This document shows, one piece after another, positions 1 to 11,447 of a DNA stretch of 64,000 bases; positions within the stretch are counted from its first letter, which is position 1; each line of letters opens with the position of its first letter. Below the pieces are notes generated by a model that searched no databases, was not told the DNA's origin, and saw only the letters and a program-made list of their open reading frames with translations. The stretch spans positions 43,307,001 through 43,371,000 of the forward strand of contig CM059583.1 of the NCBI GenBank assembly GCA_030407085.1, in the 5' to 3' direction. This DNA is from Trichopria drosophilae. Its lineage: Eukaryota; Arthropoda; Insecta; Hymenoptera; Diapriidae. The translations under genes and the position numbers were made by a program.

Positions 1-1789
1 AATTACAAAAACACGTAACACGTGTGTTGTGAAAAGGACCTAAATCCGTGTCGAAAAGGAGAGAAAAATATTACGATTTACCATCGTTACATCTCCTCCA
101 ATTTTTGATACAAATGACCTTATAACCAGAACACGAGTTATGCCAGAGACTCTCAGAAACTAAATAAATTGAATGCATTATCCCTCTTAACTTTTATCTT
201 AAGATAAAGTATAAAGAATGTTAACAAATTGGACACGACTACGCTTTGTCACAGAAACTTGCTATTTTCTGTTAAAGTTCACACTGGTTTTTAGTAAACA
301 GATTATGGATCTCAATAATATGCCCATAAACTGGCTAATTTGAAGGCGTTATATAGCAACTGGATATGGACATTAATTACGGATATAAACTGACCACTTT
401 CAGTACAGTTTGAAGCGGGTAGATCAATTATGTCCAATTTTTGGCCAGCGAACATCTCAGATGGGCCCAATTTCAATCAGGGTAGTGTGAAATTTTTTGA
501 AAATTTTTAATTTACAATTCTGTTTTACGTACCATGGTAGAAATCTGCCTGTAATTTATGTTACTCAGCCCAGTTTTCCTATACTTTATCTATTCTTTCT
601 TAATTTCTTGGAGAGACAATTTACTCTATGTGGAATGAAAATTCTTCGACCTTCATAGTTGAATAACCTAAATATATGTAGGTACACTCAGACAAAAAAT
701 AACCAGAAAAGATGATTGAATAGGCCCTTGTTATTTTTTCTGATGAAAATAACCAGAATCCTGGTTAGTTTAACCATAAATATAGTCTGTTTAATTACAG
801 ATATTTTTAAAACAATTATCCAGAATATCTTTTTTAGCGTTTGTAATGGACTTGGTGTGTATAGGTAAAAAAATAAAAATAATAACTAAAACTTAAAATG
901 TTAAATAGCAAAAGTTTATTAGGTATACATTTCAGAAATTGGATACCAGAAATATATAAAATTACAGTTTGAATTATTTTGTTCTTTCACTCATTAGTAA
1001 AAAGAAAATTTGATTTGTTAAAATCATGTAATAAAAAGTTGAAAATCTATTTATATTATTTTCCTTATTTATTTAGACGTTATAGCCACTCAAAATTACT
1101 TTTACGCTCAAAATATTTTGTTCTGCAATATACGCAAGGCCAACTTTTATCACAATTTTTATCGAAAATATATTCTGAAATTATCATTTTAAGATCTACC
1201 AGTACATTTTGCTTTATTCAAATTTTGTAAGATTGTATTAGTATAAGTAGTCTTGGGAAGAGTGAAGAAGTTTTAGAAAACCTTCATGTAAACGGACACT
1301 TGCTTCTTCTCCGGATTGGGACAAAAAATTTGGAAAAGTTGGCCCAGGCAATTTTTTCAGGTAATCTTTGGAGAACACCCTAGCGTCTTAAGATCCGATA
1401 TTCAGAAAGAAGTATATGTTATCAACGCCTCTTGGTAAATCTCGTGTCAAGTTTTTTAATTGGGACGAGCGCTTTTTGTCCCTAGGATTACATTAAACTC
1501 GTGGCACTACTCTCAATCAAGTTGGCTAATGGAGCAAAGTTCTCATCATTCAAAACCTACAATACAGATATTCATAACAAGCATAGTGGCAATAATCATA
1601 CCAGGTTGACCGCAATAATGCTCGCATACTCACTGTAGCATCGTTGGGCGTAAGTAAGTACTTTTATAGGTGACTGCTTGGGAACACCGCATGATGTAGT
1701 TTTTTAGATAATCGATTGCGTCAGTAATTTAATCTATGATCTGTGCGATAGCGAACACATCGCGATCGCATGCATTATTCTATGAAGAA
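1..1789. other. AT-rich stretch, no gene seen
   Basis: I see no convincing exon, RNA gene or intact element here. The open frames are short and low in complexity, as expected by chance in AT-rich DNA. The first 45 bases hold a small inverted motif around ACACGTAACACGTGTGT. Confidence 0.5.
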
Positions 1790-1985
1790 GATGAATCACG
1801 TTAAAAACTCTGTTAGTGCCGACGACTACCTATCGAGGTCGGACTTTGGCCTTACAAGGTTCCATGAACTTTCAAAATACTGGAAATAAACACAACAGAA
1901 ACAGTTACATGGAAAGTGATTCGAACTCGCGACCTAGGGAATGTTTTGTTAGGAGATGAGTGCCCTAAATAACCATCGCGTTCCT
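1790..1985 (-). repeat. tRNA-derived SINE-like relic
   Basis: On the - strand, positions 1934-1918 read GGTCGCGAGTTCGAATC, which closely fits the RNA polymerase III B box and the T-arm of a tRNA. The 50 bases upstream (about 1985-1935) have the spacing of a D-arm and anticodon arm, but the stems are poorly paired, so this is not a functional tRNA. The sequence after the T-arm continues without an acceptor stem into an unrelated body of about 130 bases, which is the layout of a tRNA-headed SINE. I infer a decayed SINE; a chance B box is the alternative. No target duplication was found. Confidence 0.35.
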
Positions 1986-2003
1986 TCAAATGTCTACAAT
2001 GAT

Positions 2004-2395
2004 AATATACACTCTAAAATTCTAAAAGTGAAATTTTCACTTTTTAAATTGAAGTGTTGTTTTTGCAGTGATTTTTATTCGACGGTACGTTATTAATCGT
2101 ATTCACGGCTTCACTTGCGTCACCACTTCGCTGGCGAGAATGATACTGCGTAGGGTCGATATGTTCGATATAATACATGTGCGCCATCAGACGGTGAGTG
2201 TTCGATACATCAGCTTTTGTAGTCTTTCCATGAAATCGTCTGGCAAAGTTCAGTTCAACGGCCGCATTCACTTTGTCATACAGTTTTCGACACGGATTCT
2301 ATTTTCACTTTTTTCCTAACAGTGAACAATTTCACTACATTAAATAAAGTGAATATTTCACTGTGGCAAAAGTGAATTTTAATGAAAATCACTGC
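2004..2395 (-). other. Unrecognised coding-like island flanked by AGTGAAA-type repeats
   Basis: A less AT-rich island at 2044-2290 holds an open - strand frame of about 80 codons. It contains the segments RKLYDKVNAAVELNFARRF and MYYIEHIDPTQYHSRQR. The composition looks more protein-like than the background, but I recognise no family and no usable ATG precedes it in frame. It is flanked by AGTGAAA and TTTCACT motifs (about 2020-2050 and 2315-2385), so it may be cargo of a small mobile element or the remnant of a transposon protein. It could also be chance. Confidence 0.2.
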
Positions 2396-2399
2396 ATTG

Positions 2400-3444
2400 T
2401 ACACGGAGAAAAAAATCCCAGAATTTTTGTACGGAAATTTCCTGAAAAATTACCGTGCTGTCCCATAAACGCAGTGCATGTTGTTGGCAAAGTAAAATTT
2501 ACATTGCTATGCTGAATTTTTCCAAAGTAATATGTAAAATTTCGGATCAAGAGCACAGTAAAAATTCCTGTGCCACAATGCAGCAAAAATTCCTGTGCCA
2601 CAATACAGTAGAATTTCCTAGGTCATAGCATAGTAAACATTTTTGGCTCACAGTTCATTTCAAAATGGAAACAAATCGAATGCAAACAGAAAATACCTGA
2701 AAATGTTGCATACGATCTCGTTTATAGGGTATAGATGAAACAAATTGCAAGCCTACAAGTAATATCAATAGTTCTTAAAATCGTAAAAGCCTTATCGACA
2801 TTTACTTTCAGCTGACAAGATATATCAATGTTTGTTGTATATTATTTGTATGCACGAACAAAAAATTTCTATTTTACTTTCAACTTGAAAAAGTAATATT
2901 TATATTTTATTAAAATTTAAAGCAATAGGAAAAGGACTATTAATAACTGATTCACATATTCCTATTACCCTGTATAAATTGGCCGAACTATTTCAAAAGA
3001 AATTACTGCAACGAAAACAAAAACAGTTTACTCGGTTCGGACCAGTTCAGACCCGTACGTCGGACTACTCGGCCGCCATATCGGTGCTCTTTTGTTTTCA
3101 CCGCAGTTAAACTCGGTAGCATTCGAATATGTTCGGAAACTTTCGCTTCCAATTCGAGAAGTGGCATAGTAAAAATAATGAAGCAACATATTATAAATTC
3201 TTCAAATATTGGGGATTATTTGACTTGCACTAACTTAAAAACTTGCTTTCCTGTAAATTTTACTGTGCTACACTGAACATTTCGACTAGCTCGTACATAA
3301 AAATATCTAGCCGTTATTACAAATATTCGTGTCCAGAAAAGCAATATTTCTTGTCTGTTGCTATCAATATTTCCGAAAAATCAAGTTGCACCCGTTTTCA
3401 GGTGACTAGCACGGTAATTTTTCAGGAAATTTTTTCTCCGTGTA
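2400..3444. mobile_element. Non-autonomous DNA element, TIR starting CACGGAGAAAAA
   Basis: The left end reads TACACGGAGAAAAAAAT and the right end is its reverse complement. A second block, CCTGAAAAATTACCGTGCT, also recurs inverted near both ends (about 2440-2460 and 3408-3430), offset by about 23 bases on the left. TA dinucleotides sit outside CACGG on both sides, consistent with a TA duplication as in Tc1/mariner-like elements; that assignment is inference. No transposase frame is visible in the interior. Confidence 0.6.
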
Positions 3445-3473
3445 GTGAAACCTCTGAAAAGAGTTTTTTTAAA

Positions 3474-3670
3474 GCTCGGGAGTAGAACTCGATTTTGCGC
3501 CCTGCAGTAAAATCATCGGACGCAAATTATCGAGCCCCACGGCCATCGTATCAAAAAATATCGTATGCAACATGGGCGAAATATCGATATCCAACGAGTG
3601 TGATTGTAACCCTTGCATTCGCATTCGTCGAAGATCGGTATTTGCGCCCTTGTTACATAATATACTATTA
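3474..3670 (+). repeat. Dispersed repeat A, copy 1
   Basis: This block runs from GCTCGGGAGTAGAACTCGAT to ACATAATATACTATT. It recurs at 51272-51416 in the same orientation and at 26170-26345 inverted. Shared strings include TCGATTTTGCGCCCTGCAG, ATATCGTATGCAAC, and CGAGTGTGATT (copies 1 and 2). It carries no coding frame. Three copies in 64 kb suggest a high-copy non-autonomous element; its true ends are unknown. Confidence 0.6.
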
Positions 3671-3757
3671 ATTTTTAGTCATGGGTCTGACACTGCCTAT
3701 GCTTCGCATTTAGTTGAAAAGTGGCCCACAAACTGAAGATCTTTCTTTCCACCTATA

Positions 3758-4012
3758 TACGGTAGTCCTTCCCTTATTCTAATTTTGTCTCTTCTCCTAT
3801 TCTAATAGTTCCCCTCACGTGTTCACCACACCTACTACTTTCCTTAGAAGCACATACGACACATAACTGCTCATGCGCTGCGATAGAGATAGAGAGAGAG
3901 AAAAAGCGAAACAGCAAAACATTTAGTGGGAGAGAGGAGAAAATTAGAATAAGAGAAGAAGGCCACTATCTTGCCTGACTGGTCAAATTAGAATAAGAGA
4001 AGGACTACTGTA
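3758..4012. mobile_element. 255 bp MITE with TA duplication
   Basis: The ends are inverted: TACGGTAGTCCTTCCCTTAT on the left matches the reverse complement of AGAATAAGAGAAGGACTACT plus GTA on the right. TA flanks both ends. A second internal pair (CTCTTCTCCTATTCTAAT and ATTAGAATAAGAGAAGAAGG) extends the arms. Too short to encode a transposase. The TA duplication and CAGTAGTCC-like end fit a Tc1/mariner-type MITE, by inference. Confidence 0.65.
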
Positions 4013-5874
4013 GCTGAATTTTAGTTCCGCCTGCTCAGGAGGGTGGTCCCACGATGGTATAGGAAATGTCAAAACCTTTCTAAAGTGAAAACTCCCAAAT
4101 CTCATTGTATACAAGTTTCGATTAGGGCACTGTTAGTGGAAGTGCTCAAATCGGTACTTTTATAAAGATTTTCAAGATTATTTTTCTTTTCATTATATAT
4201 TGTCTTGAATCTTTAGTAGAATTCTTGATTTTATTGGCTAATTCTCTTATGGTTGTCCATGATTAATGTAATCGAAGATTGTCTCATTGAGTAAATTGTT
4301 CTTCAATACAACTTTTCCTTAAATGGTCTCAGTTCAATCTTTAAATATCTACCATTTATTCTTAGAGGAAGAAGCGTGAACTTAATAATTAAATGAACAT
4401 ATCTAACTGAAGATCTATTACAATTATGCTTAGTGTCTCTTCCGAATAAGATCAACCTGCCCCTTTTTCATTGATTTATCTCTTTTCAGTAAATTAGAGG
4501 TACCCAAATTTGAAAATTGCGACACTTTAAACAAATGAACTGAAGGTGTTTTAAATGTGTGGTTATTTTTTAGGGGGAAAGAGTACTAACATATTGAACT
4601 TATTTGGAAGGAGCATTACGTATAATAATGATAGAAATTCACTTAGGTAAGCTCGTTTAATCATACCATTTTCTGATTATTTACGAAGTACAAGAATTCT
4701 AATATCTAGTAAAAAACAGTGTTTTTTCTTCATTATTGACGATATTTATTGGGTAGTTTTTTTTACTGTAAAGAAACAATAAATTCCATCATTTCAGATA
4801 TTTCGCATGTGACTAAATCTTGATGCAATATTGATATCTAATTGTATTAAATTTGCTCTGCTATATAAATCAATATACATATATTGCGTTGAACGGAGAG
4901 AAAAGTAAACTACTTTATGACGTAATTCTACACCCTTTAAATTCTTTAAATAAAAACGAAAAATTTAATTTATCAAAATGAAAAGTGCATTTGCAAGTAT
5001 TTATGTAATAACACATCATGATGATATGGGAAAAATATAGTGGTAACTTAATTTAATGAAATTTTAATGGTTTATGCGATGAATATGATAATAATAGATA
5101 AGGTTCATTATAATAATTACCTTACAAATAGTTATTTATGTTGATAATATTGACTTATGGTCATCGTGCTGTAAATGCAAGGGTGCGGTGTTCACCTACG
5201 GGCGCATAAGTTCTTTTATGCCCTTGCTACGAAAATAACTATTTCGATATACCCAAAAGATGTCTTATAGATATCTACAAGATATCCGTTAGAGAAAAAC
5301 AAGCCTCAGAGGGCAGGAAGGGCCGAATATAAAAAAAAAATTCGTTACAGATCTTTTCTACACTTTAAAGATATCTTTAACGAATTATATGTATACATTG
5401 CATATATAAGATCATAATAACACAGACAGTAATTAGTAAAATATAGTAAACATGTGATATGCATCGAATAGTCTATTACAATACAAGTGCATAAAGTAAG
5501 TGTTTTACAAGTATTATTTATAAATACTTCTGCTGGCCTTTCGTCGGGATCAAAGTTTTAAAAATGCTCATTCTCAATTTTACGTCGACCCAGGCCATAT
5601 GTCATAGTTGTAAATCATTTTCAATTTTCATACATATAAGACACACGATAATGTTGTAACATATCTATCGAAGCCACTTGGACCCAAATATGATTGGACC
5701 CCCAAATATCGGTATAATTTTATAATATAACTGAAAGCTATTGGTAAACGAGCGAGTATTAAGGAATAGCGGACTCTCCACAGGGTCGAAGTTTCTGAGC
5801 GAGCGAAGCGACCGAGGCACCACGCCAAAACTAGTTTAAATTGAATTTTGCAAAATCAAAGATCCTTGTTAATA
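4013..5874. other. AT-rich stretch, no gene seen
   Basis: No exon or retroelement was recognised. One small hairpin is visible near 5177-5232, where GCAAGGG is matched by CCCTTGC around the core ACGGGCGCATAAG. Confidence 0.45.
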
Positions 5875-7446
5875 AAATTAACTCATTAACGCCTGAAATG
5901 GCATTTTTTATACTTCATTATGAATCAAGTATTTCATATCAAAATCAAAGTTGAAAACAATTGAAAGGTACATATCCTACTGTTTTCGAGGTCGCTCTTC
6001 AAGATTCCGAGGTCGAAATTGAGTTTCAGCCATCAGGAATTCCAATATGGCGCCGAACTTTTAAAAAAATTCAAAAAAATTGGGAATTATTTATTCCTAT
6101 CAATTTTTGTCGAGCTATTAGAATATTGGAATTCTATTGAAACTCTGAACAAAGGTGAACAAAATACTTCAATTTTAAGGAAAAATTTTACTTTTATACC
6201 CCACATCATTGTAACGACCACAAAATGGCGTCAACAATGAAAAATGAAACTCAAAAACTACATGCTGTTATAAAAAAATGCTAAGAATGAAAAGTTCTTA
6301 GAATTAATCGAGAAATATAGTGGAATTTTTTCAGATTTTTGTGATGACATTTTGAGAAATTTTTTTTCAAAATTCTTTTCAAAATCATAATTTATTTATG
6401 AAAAATTCTGAAAAAAATTTGGTGTATTCACTTATGAATTCTACGAGTTTTTTGTTCTTTGCAATTTTTTCCAAAGTTAATAGTTTTTTGGGGGAAAAAA
6501 TCCTAAACTATAATATTTTAAATTCATTTCCTCGAAAACTATCAACTTTTCGAAAAAATTGCAAAGAACAAATAACTCTTAGAATTCATCAGAGAATACA
6601 CTAACTTTTTTTCAGAATTTTTTGTAAATAAATTACAATTTTGAAAAAAATGTTGAAAAGAAAATGTCTCAAAATATCATCAAAAAATTTTGAAAAAATT
6701 CCACTATATCGCTTGATGAATTTTAAGAACTTTTCATTCTTATCATTTTTTTATAACAGCATGTAGTTTTTGAGTTTCATTTTTCATTGTTGACGCCATT
6801 TTGAGGCCGTTAGAATGATGTAGGGTATAAAAGTAAAATTTTCCTTAAAATTGAAGTATTTTGTTCACCTTTGTTCAGAGTTTCAATAGAATCCCAATAT
6901 TCTGACCTCGGAATCTTGAAGAGCGCCCTCGAAACAGTAGGATCCGCACACTGAGAAAAGTGTATTTTATCAGTTACTATCCGTTGGCTTTTAAAAAGTG
7001 TATTATAGCCATTAAAAGAAATATTATAACTAGTAAAATCCTCCGTCGTTCAGCATTTGTTTTTGACAGGTTATAAGAAACTGTAATAAACTCTCCTATT
7101 TTAAAAGAATGTTTTATTATGACTAAAAGAAGGCATTTTTAATATTTTAATTTGCTAGATAAATTTCCATAAACAAAAATTGCTTTTAGTTAAAGAGAAA
7201 AGGCTAAAATAAACTGACATATCAGTTAGAATAATATAAAATCTTCGTCTTTTAACAGGTAGTAGAAAGATGGCAATCCCTATGCGTAAAATACTATATT
7301 TTACGGGGCATAAGAATTCTAATACTGGGTAAAAAACACTTTTCTCAGTGCACCTCTCAATTTTTTTCAACTTTGATTTTGATACGAAATACTTGATTGA
7401 AAATGAAGTATAAAAATTGTCATTTCAGGCGTTAATGGGTTAATAA
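5875..7446. mobile_element. Long palindromic (foldback) element with a nested insertion
   Basis: The left arm (about 5875-6490) begins ATTAACTCATTAACGCCTGA. The right arm (about 6537-7446) is its inverted, roughly 85-90 percent similar copy and ends TTTCAGGCGTTAATGGGTTA. The loop is only about 45 bases. Matching blocks can be followed along nearly the whole arms, for example AAAATGGCGTCAACAATGAA on the left and its complement near 6785. The right arm is longer only because a 400 bp element sits inside it. No protein is encoded. Confidence 0.75.
6950..7349. mobile_element. 400 bp MITE nested in the palindrome, 4 bp duplication
   Basis: The element starts ACTGAGAAAAGTGTATTTTA and ends with the inverted ACACTTTTCTCAGT, giving imperfect terminal repeats of about 30 bp. 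GCAC flanks both sides (6946-6949 and 7350-7353). The opposite arm of the surrounding palindrome preserves the empty site: in reverse complement it reads GGATATGTACCTTTCAATT, against GGATCCGCAC plus CTCTCAATT around the insertion. The 4 bp duplication is therefore supported by an internal control. Confidence 0.75.
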
Positions 7447-8497
7447 ATGAAACATTTTTATTTTTTCAACAAAATTGTCGACATTTCAACATCGTCGGAT
7501 CACCGATTTAACAAAATTTAATTCAAATATTTCCACAGATTACCGCTATTGATAAAGCCATTATTAATATTGTTAGTTTTATTATTATTATTATTATTAA
7601 TCAAATTTATATATGTTTTCAGGTCTACTATTCTTTGTCTTGGTATTACTTGTTGAGTTTGCTGTCGAGGTCAATATACGTTAATCTTGGAAACTATGTT
7701 ATGCAGTGACATGCAGTTAGCAGATAGAGAATAGATGATCTTGAAACTGTTGACTGAAAAATGCGTCTAAGGTCTCTTTAAATCCATTCAATGATTCCGA
7801 CGCTTCTTATGAAAGATAGGCTGGGTTTCTCAAGGACAAACTATTATTTTGAAGATCAATGTATTTCGTATCATTCGATTTATTACCAATGAATGAAGGT
7901 ATTCGTTAAAGGTTAAATATTATACACACAAATATTTTAAGAACTATATATGTTAAAGATTTGGATTTGGAAATTTGATTAAGGGATCTTTAATACATAC
8001 ACTTGGTCATGACTCCTAAGTGAATTTTTGTATATTTTATATGGAAAAAAGTGAAATCATCTGGTTGATTGTTGTTGTTATTTTTGGTAAATTTTTCAAA
8101 AGTTGTGGTAATTGATGCCCAGCACCTTGAAAAATAACAAAAACGTATTCGATTATAATTTCCAGCGTCCATTATTATTGCAGGTGTGGACACAATTGCA
8201 TTATTTTACAATTTATTGTATTTGTAATCTTTCAAAAAGTTGTATGTATAATGAAAATGGAATAAAGATATGGTGATAATTATATTGACATATAATTTAA
8301 ATATTTTCATTCAATTTTCGTTTTTTGGGGGTGCTTAATGCGAATGAATTTAAAAAAAATAGGTTTGCATTTTTTAATTTTCTAAAATGGGCATCAGATC
8401 CACACTCAGGGACCTTGAAAAAGTATGCTTTCTTGCATAAAATATACTATAAATTTATTTCAGTTACTAACTAGTGTTGGTGTGGTGTCGAAATAGT
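7447..8497. other. AT-rich stretch, no gene seen
   Basis: No exon-like or element-like signal apart from a short (ATT)n run near 7575-7600. Confidence 0.45.
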
Positions 8498-8680
8498 TAT
8501 TTTCATCACACTGGGACGAAAGCAGCAACTTTCCTCCCTGTCATGAAGAAAAATCGTATACTTCCCTCGGGAAGTAAAAAAGAATATCTCAGACTGCGTG
8601 TAATTTTTACCCGAGGTGAAGCCGAGGGTGAAAAACATGTAGTCTGAGGCATTCTTTATTTTACCTCCCTCGTTGAGTAA
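8498..8680. repeat. Dispersed repeat B, copy 1, followed by a foldback
   Basis: Positions 8498-8580 contain CACTGGGACGAAAGCAGCAA, TCCCTGTCATGAAGAAAAAT and CTTCCCTCGGGAAGTAAAAA. The same strings recur at 15325-15445. From about 8545 to 8675 the block folds back: GTAAAAAAGAATATCTCAGA is matched by an inverted CTGAGGCATTCTTTATTTTAC. It is non-coding and likely a miniature element. Confidence 0.6.
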
Positions 8681-8772
8681 TATACGAGGTCTCGAGGGAC
8701 AGCGAAGCTTCAGTTGTTTCAGTGTCGACGTAGTTCTACCGCCCCCCCCCTTCCCAACCGCCGCTTTTTTCG

Positions 8773-8830
8773 TCTGAAATGTCGATATTTGATGAAAAAC
8801 TTTAGGGTAACTTTTTGCCGAACCAGTTGA
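8773..8830 (+). repeat. Dispersed repeat C, copy 1
   Basis: The segment GTCTGAAATGTCGATATTTG followed by ATGAAAAACTTTAGGGTAAC recurs with few changes at 35457-35511. A poly-C run (about 8741-8749) lies just upstream; the second copy has a longer poly-C tract about 0.5 kb upstream. This suggests two relics of one element family. Confidence 0.5.
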
Positions 8831-10904
8831 TGATTAGTACTGTCAGTAGTCGTGTTCAAAAGTATCACTACACGAAAAGAACTATGGCTGGATATGTTGG
8901 TGCACCTCTTGGCTTAAATAGTTGATTGAGGCAATGTGGCTAATTGCATCAGAAACTGTGGTGACAAGTGGGGTGAAAAAGTCAATGCGAGGATGCCAGT
9001 CGCTTTATCCGACATTATTTCGATCGCATGTATCGCAAGACTATTCATTGGAGGTTATATCACCACATGAAAATGATACCTATAATGTGTACTCATATAT
9101 GCAGTGATTCTGTTGTCAATTGCAGATCTTTTATCTTTTTTTTTGTACGCCAAAAAAAGGACAAAATACTTTATGACATTCTCTAAAGTGTGGTGGTCCG
9201 AAACCTACTCCACCATGATTCGCAGCCAACCCTCTTTTTTTTTAGTGAATTGCAAGAAGAAACGAAATTTCAAGATCTCATGGTAATTTATAACTATGAC
9301 TGCAGATTCGACCATCTAAAATGACGAAAATTTACGCTGAATTTATCTGGAGTCTAATGAGTCTCAAAAATTGAGTCCACCGTCGATGAAAACATTTAGA
9401 AAAAACCCAAGTGAATTCCTCGTTCAATTCCAAGAACTTTTCATGTTTAGCATTTGTCTCAGAAAACTGATTGTTTTAGAGTCAGGACAACCTAACACTT
9501 ATGAAACAAAATTTTACTAGATGTGTACGTTTTCATTAGATGTTAATGTTCGATGTCTTATATATGGAGTGCTATGAATTTCGTCGGTTACGAAAATATT
9601 ACAACCGCACTTTGGACATCTAGCGTCCCAAATAATAAACTAATAAACAAATGGTAAAAGATGATATTTTAAGAGTAACGGTAGTAACGGTAACTGTAAT
9701 GTGTAACTGGTAAAAGACAGTTTTCTCTATAATGTGGATTAGTATGATTAGGAGCAATCTCCATCATCCATAACACCATTACTTTTTGCTAATTGTAAAT
9801 TTATCGTGAAAAACTGCCACTACAAACTCATGGGATTACCAGCCATTCAACATTTTGAATTCTTCTTAAACCCTTCCAATCTATAAACAGAACTTCTGAA
9901 AATAAATTCTTTGAAATTATATTACTCTATGGAATCAAAATTCTTATTAAGCCTCAAACAAGAATAAACTTATATCACATGTTATAAATATTTCCAAAAT
10001 ACAAATCATACGAAATACCATTTACGTAGGAAAAAACAAGATAACTTCTTATGCATTTTGAAAAAAATCAAACAATTTAAGATAATCCCGTGATATCTGA
10101 AAAGAATGAGGAAATTTGCCTTTGATACGTACAGAACAATACTGAAATTAAATTTGTATCATAAAATACTTTTACCAATATACCAAATATGAACATTAAT
10201 TTATTTTTAATGGCAAACCCAGAAAATCTGAAACCTTTAAAAATATGAAAATAAGTTCAGCTCTTTTTCACAACGAGCAGTGATATGAAATAAAAATACT
10301 ATAAAATGACATTAAAAACAACATTTTTTGGAAAATTGAGGCAACTCATTTTTTGTGTAAAAATTGGGTAACTGGCGTAAATTATCTTTTGAAATTAAAA
10401 AAAAGTGTATTTGCAAACCTTAAACCTTCGAAATTTTATTGTGCATGCATTATAGTGTGAAATCAATGAAAAAAATATTAGGAAAATACATATGAAACTT
10501 TAAATGCATTTTTCTAGCGTTTTCCGTATACGTAGTTACCTGGTCTACCAACCATAGAACTATTCTTCGTATTTGGAAAAGTTGATTGAATTTTTGATCA
10601 TGGATTACTAAAATATATTTTCTTAATTTTAACGTTTCGGTTTTTGGTTTATGCGAAGAAAGAAACATTTTCTTCAATCCCACATGACCCCCTCCAGTTG
10701 TCCGAGAGGCCAACAGTGATTGCGTGCATTGCGTAACACCGTTAAATAATTTCCCGCACCAACATAACGCCATGATTAGTGTGGCAGGGGAACGTGCCAA
10801 GAACAACGTGGTCTGACAGAGTTTCTAGTACGCTCGCACCAAAGAGTGCAAGGGTTACGAGAAAAAGGGAGGAGGTGATAAGCCCGAGTCTCCGGATAAC
10901 TGCC

Positions 10905-10951
10905 TATATCCATCCATCAGTCGTTTTCGCCACTCCGCGGCCACATGACCG
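10905..10951 (+). promoter_or_regulatory. Putative initiator region of the EcKinase-like gene
   Basis: TCAGTC at 10917-10922 fits the arthropod initiator consensus, about 30 bases before the first in-frame ATG. A weak TATA-like string (TATATC) lies only about 12 bases upstream, too close to be a classical TATA box. The surrounding 10.7-11.5 kb is clearly less AT-rich than its flanks, as expected near a first exon. Inferred from sequence only. Confidence 0.3.
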
Positions 10952-11447
10952 ATGCCGTCCATGGATCCGATCGCGCGCGCCGAAGTCGATCCTACGATCG
11001 TCCTCAAAGATCTAGGATCATTGCTTCAGAAAAAAATCGACGACCAACTTGACCTTGTGACCTTCGAGATGTCGCCACTCTTACCTCCTGGTGAGAATTA
11101 CGGAAGTACGATGTCAAAAGTGCGTGCGACGGTCAGGAGGAAACCAGGTGCGGAAACGGAGGACCTTCACCTGGTGGCCAAGATGGTCCCGACCTCGGAA
11201 CTCCAGACAGGCCTTTTTGACATTCCCTTCATCTTCAGGAAAGAAATCTTCCTTTATGAAGATCTGTTACCGTTTTACCGACGACTGCAAGCCGAGCTCG
11301 GGGTAACGTCGGAGTACGAAATTGCTCCCGAATTTTATGGAGCCAGGTTGTCCTTGAAACCGGGTGAGGACCACTTCGACCAGGATGCAGTCATTTTGAT
11401 GGAGAACCTTAAAGTACGCAACTTTTACACGGCCGACCGATTAATAG
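10952..11447 (+). CDS. EcKinase-like (CHK/ecdysteroid kinase family) protein, exon 1
   Basis: Exon 1 encodes residues 1-165 and the first base of codon 166. The family (PF02958, related to choline/aminoglycoside kinases) is thought to phosphorylate ecdysteroids or other small hydroxylated substrates in the cytosol. Visible features: PPGENYG (45-51) in the nucleotide-loop position; LHLVAKMVP with the probable ATP-binding lysine K77; RKEIFLYEDLLP (96-107), a family hallmark with the likely partner glutamate E98; and VILMENL (147-153), the hinge-like segment. The exon ends ATAG followed by GTACGA, a good donor; reading on gives 42 unrelated residues and a stop. ATG at 10952 gives MPSMDP; the ATG at 10961 is an equally possible start. 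No lesion is seen, so the gene appears functional. Confidence 0.88.

Noticed and set aside
1918..1990. A functional tRNA gene on the - strand
   Set aside because: The B box is good, but acceptor and T stems do not pair; a SINE head is more likely.
2068..2319. + strand 83-codon open frame
   Set aside because: It lies antisense to the more protein-like - strand frame and has no recognisable content.
10450..10806. - strand 118-codon frame upstream of EcKinase
   Set aside because: No domain, uneven composition, and it overlaps the probable promoter region of the + strand gene.
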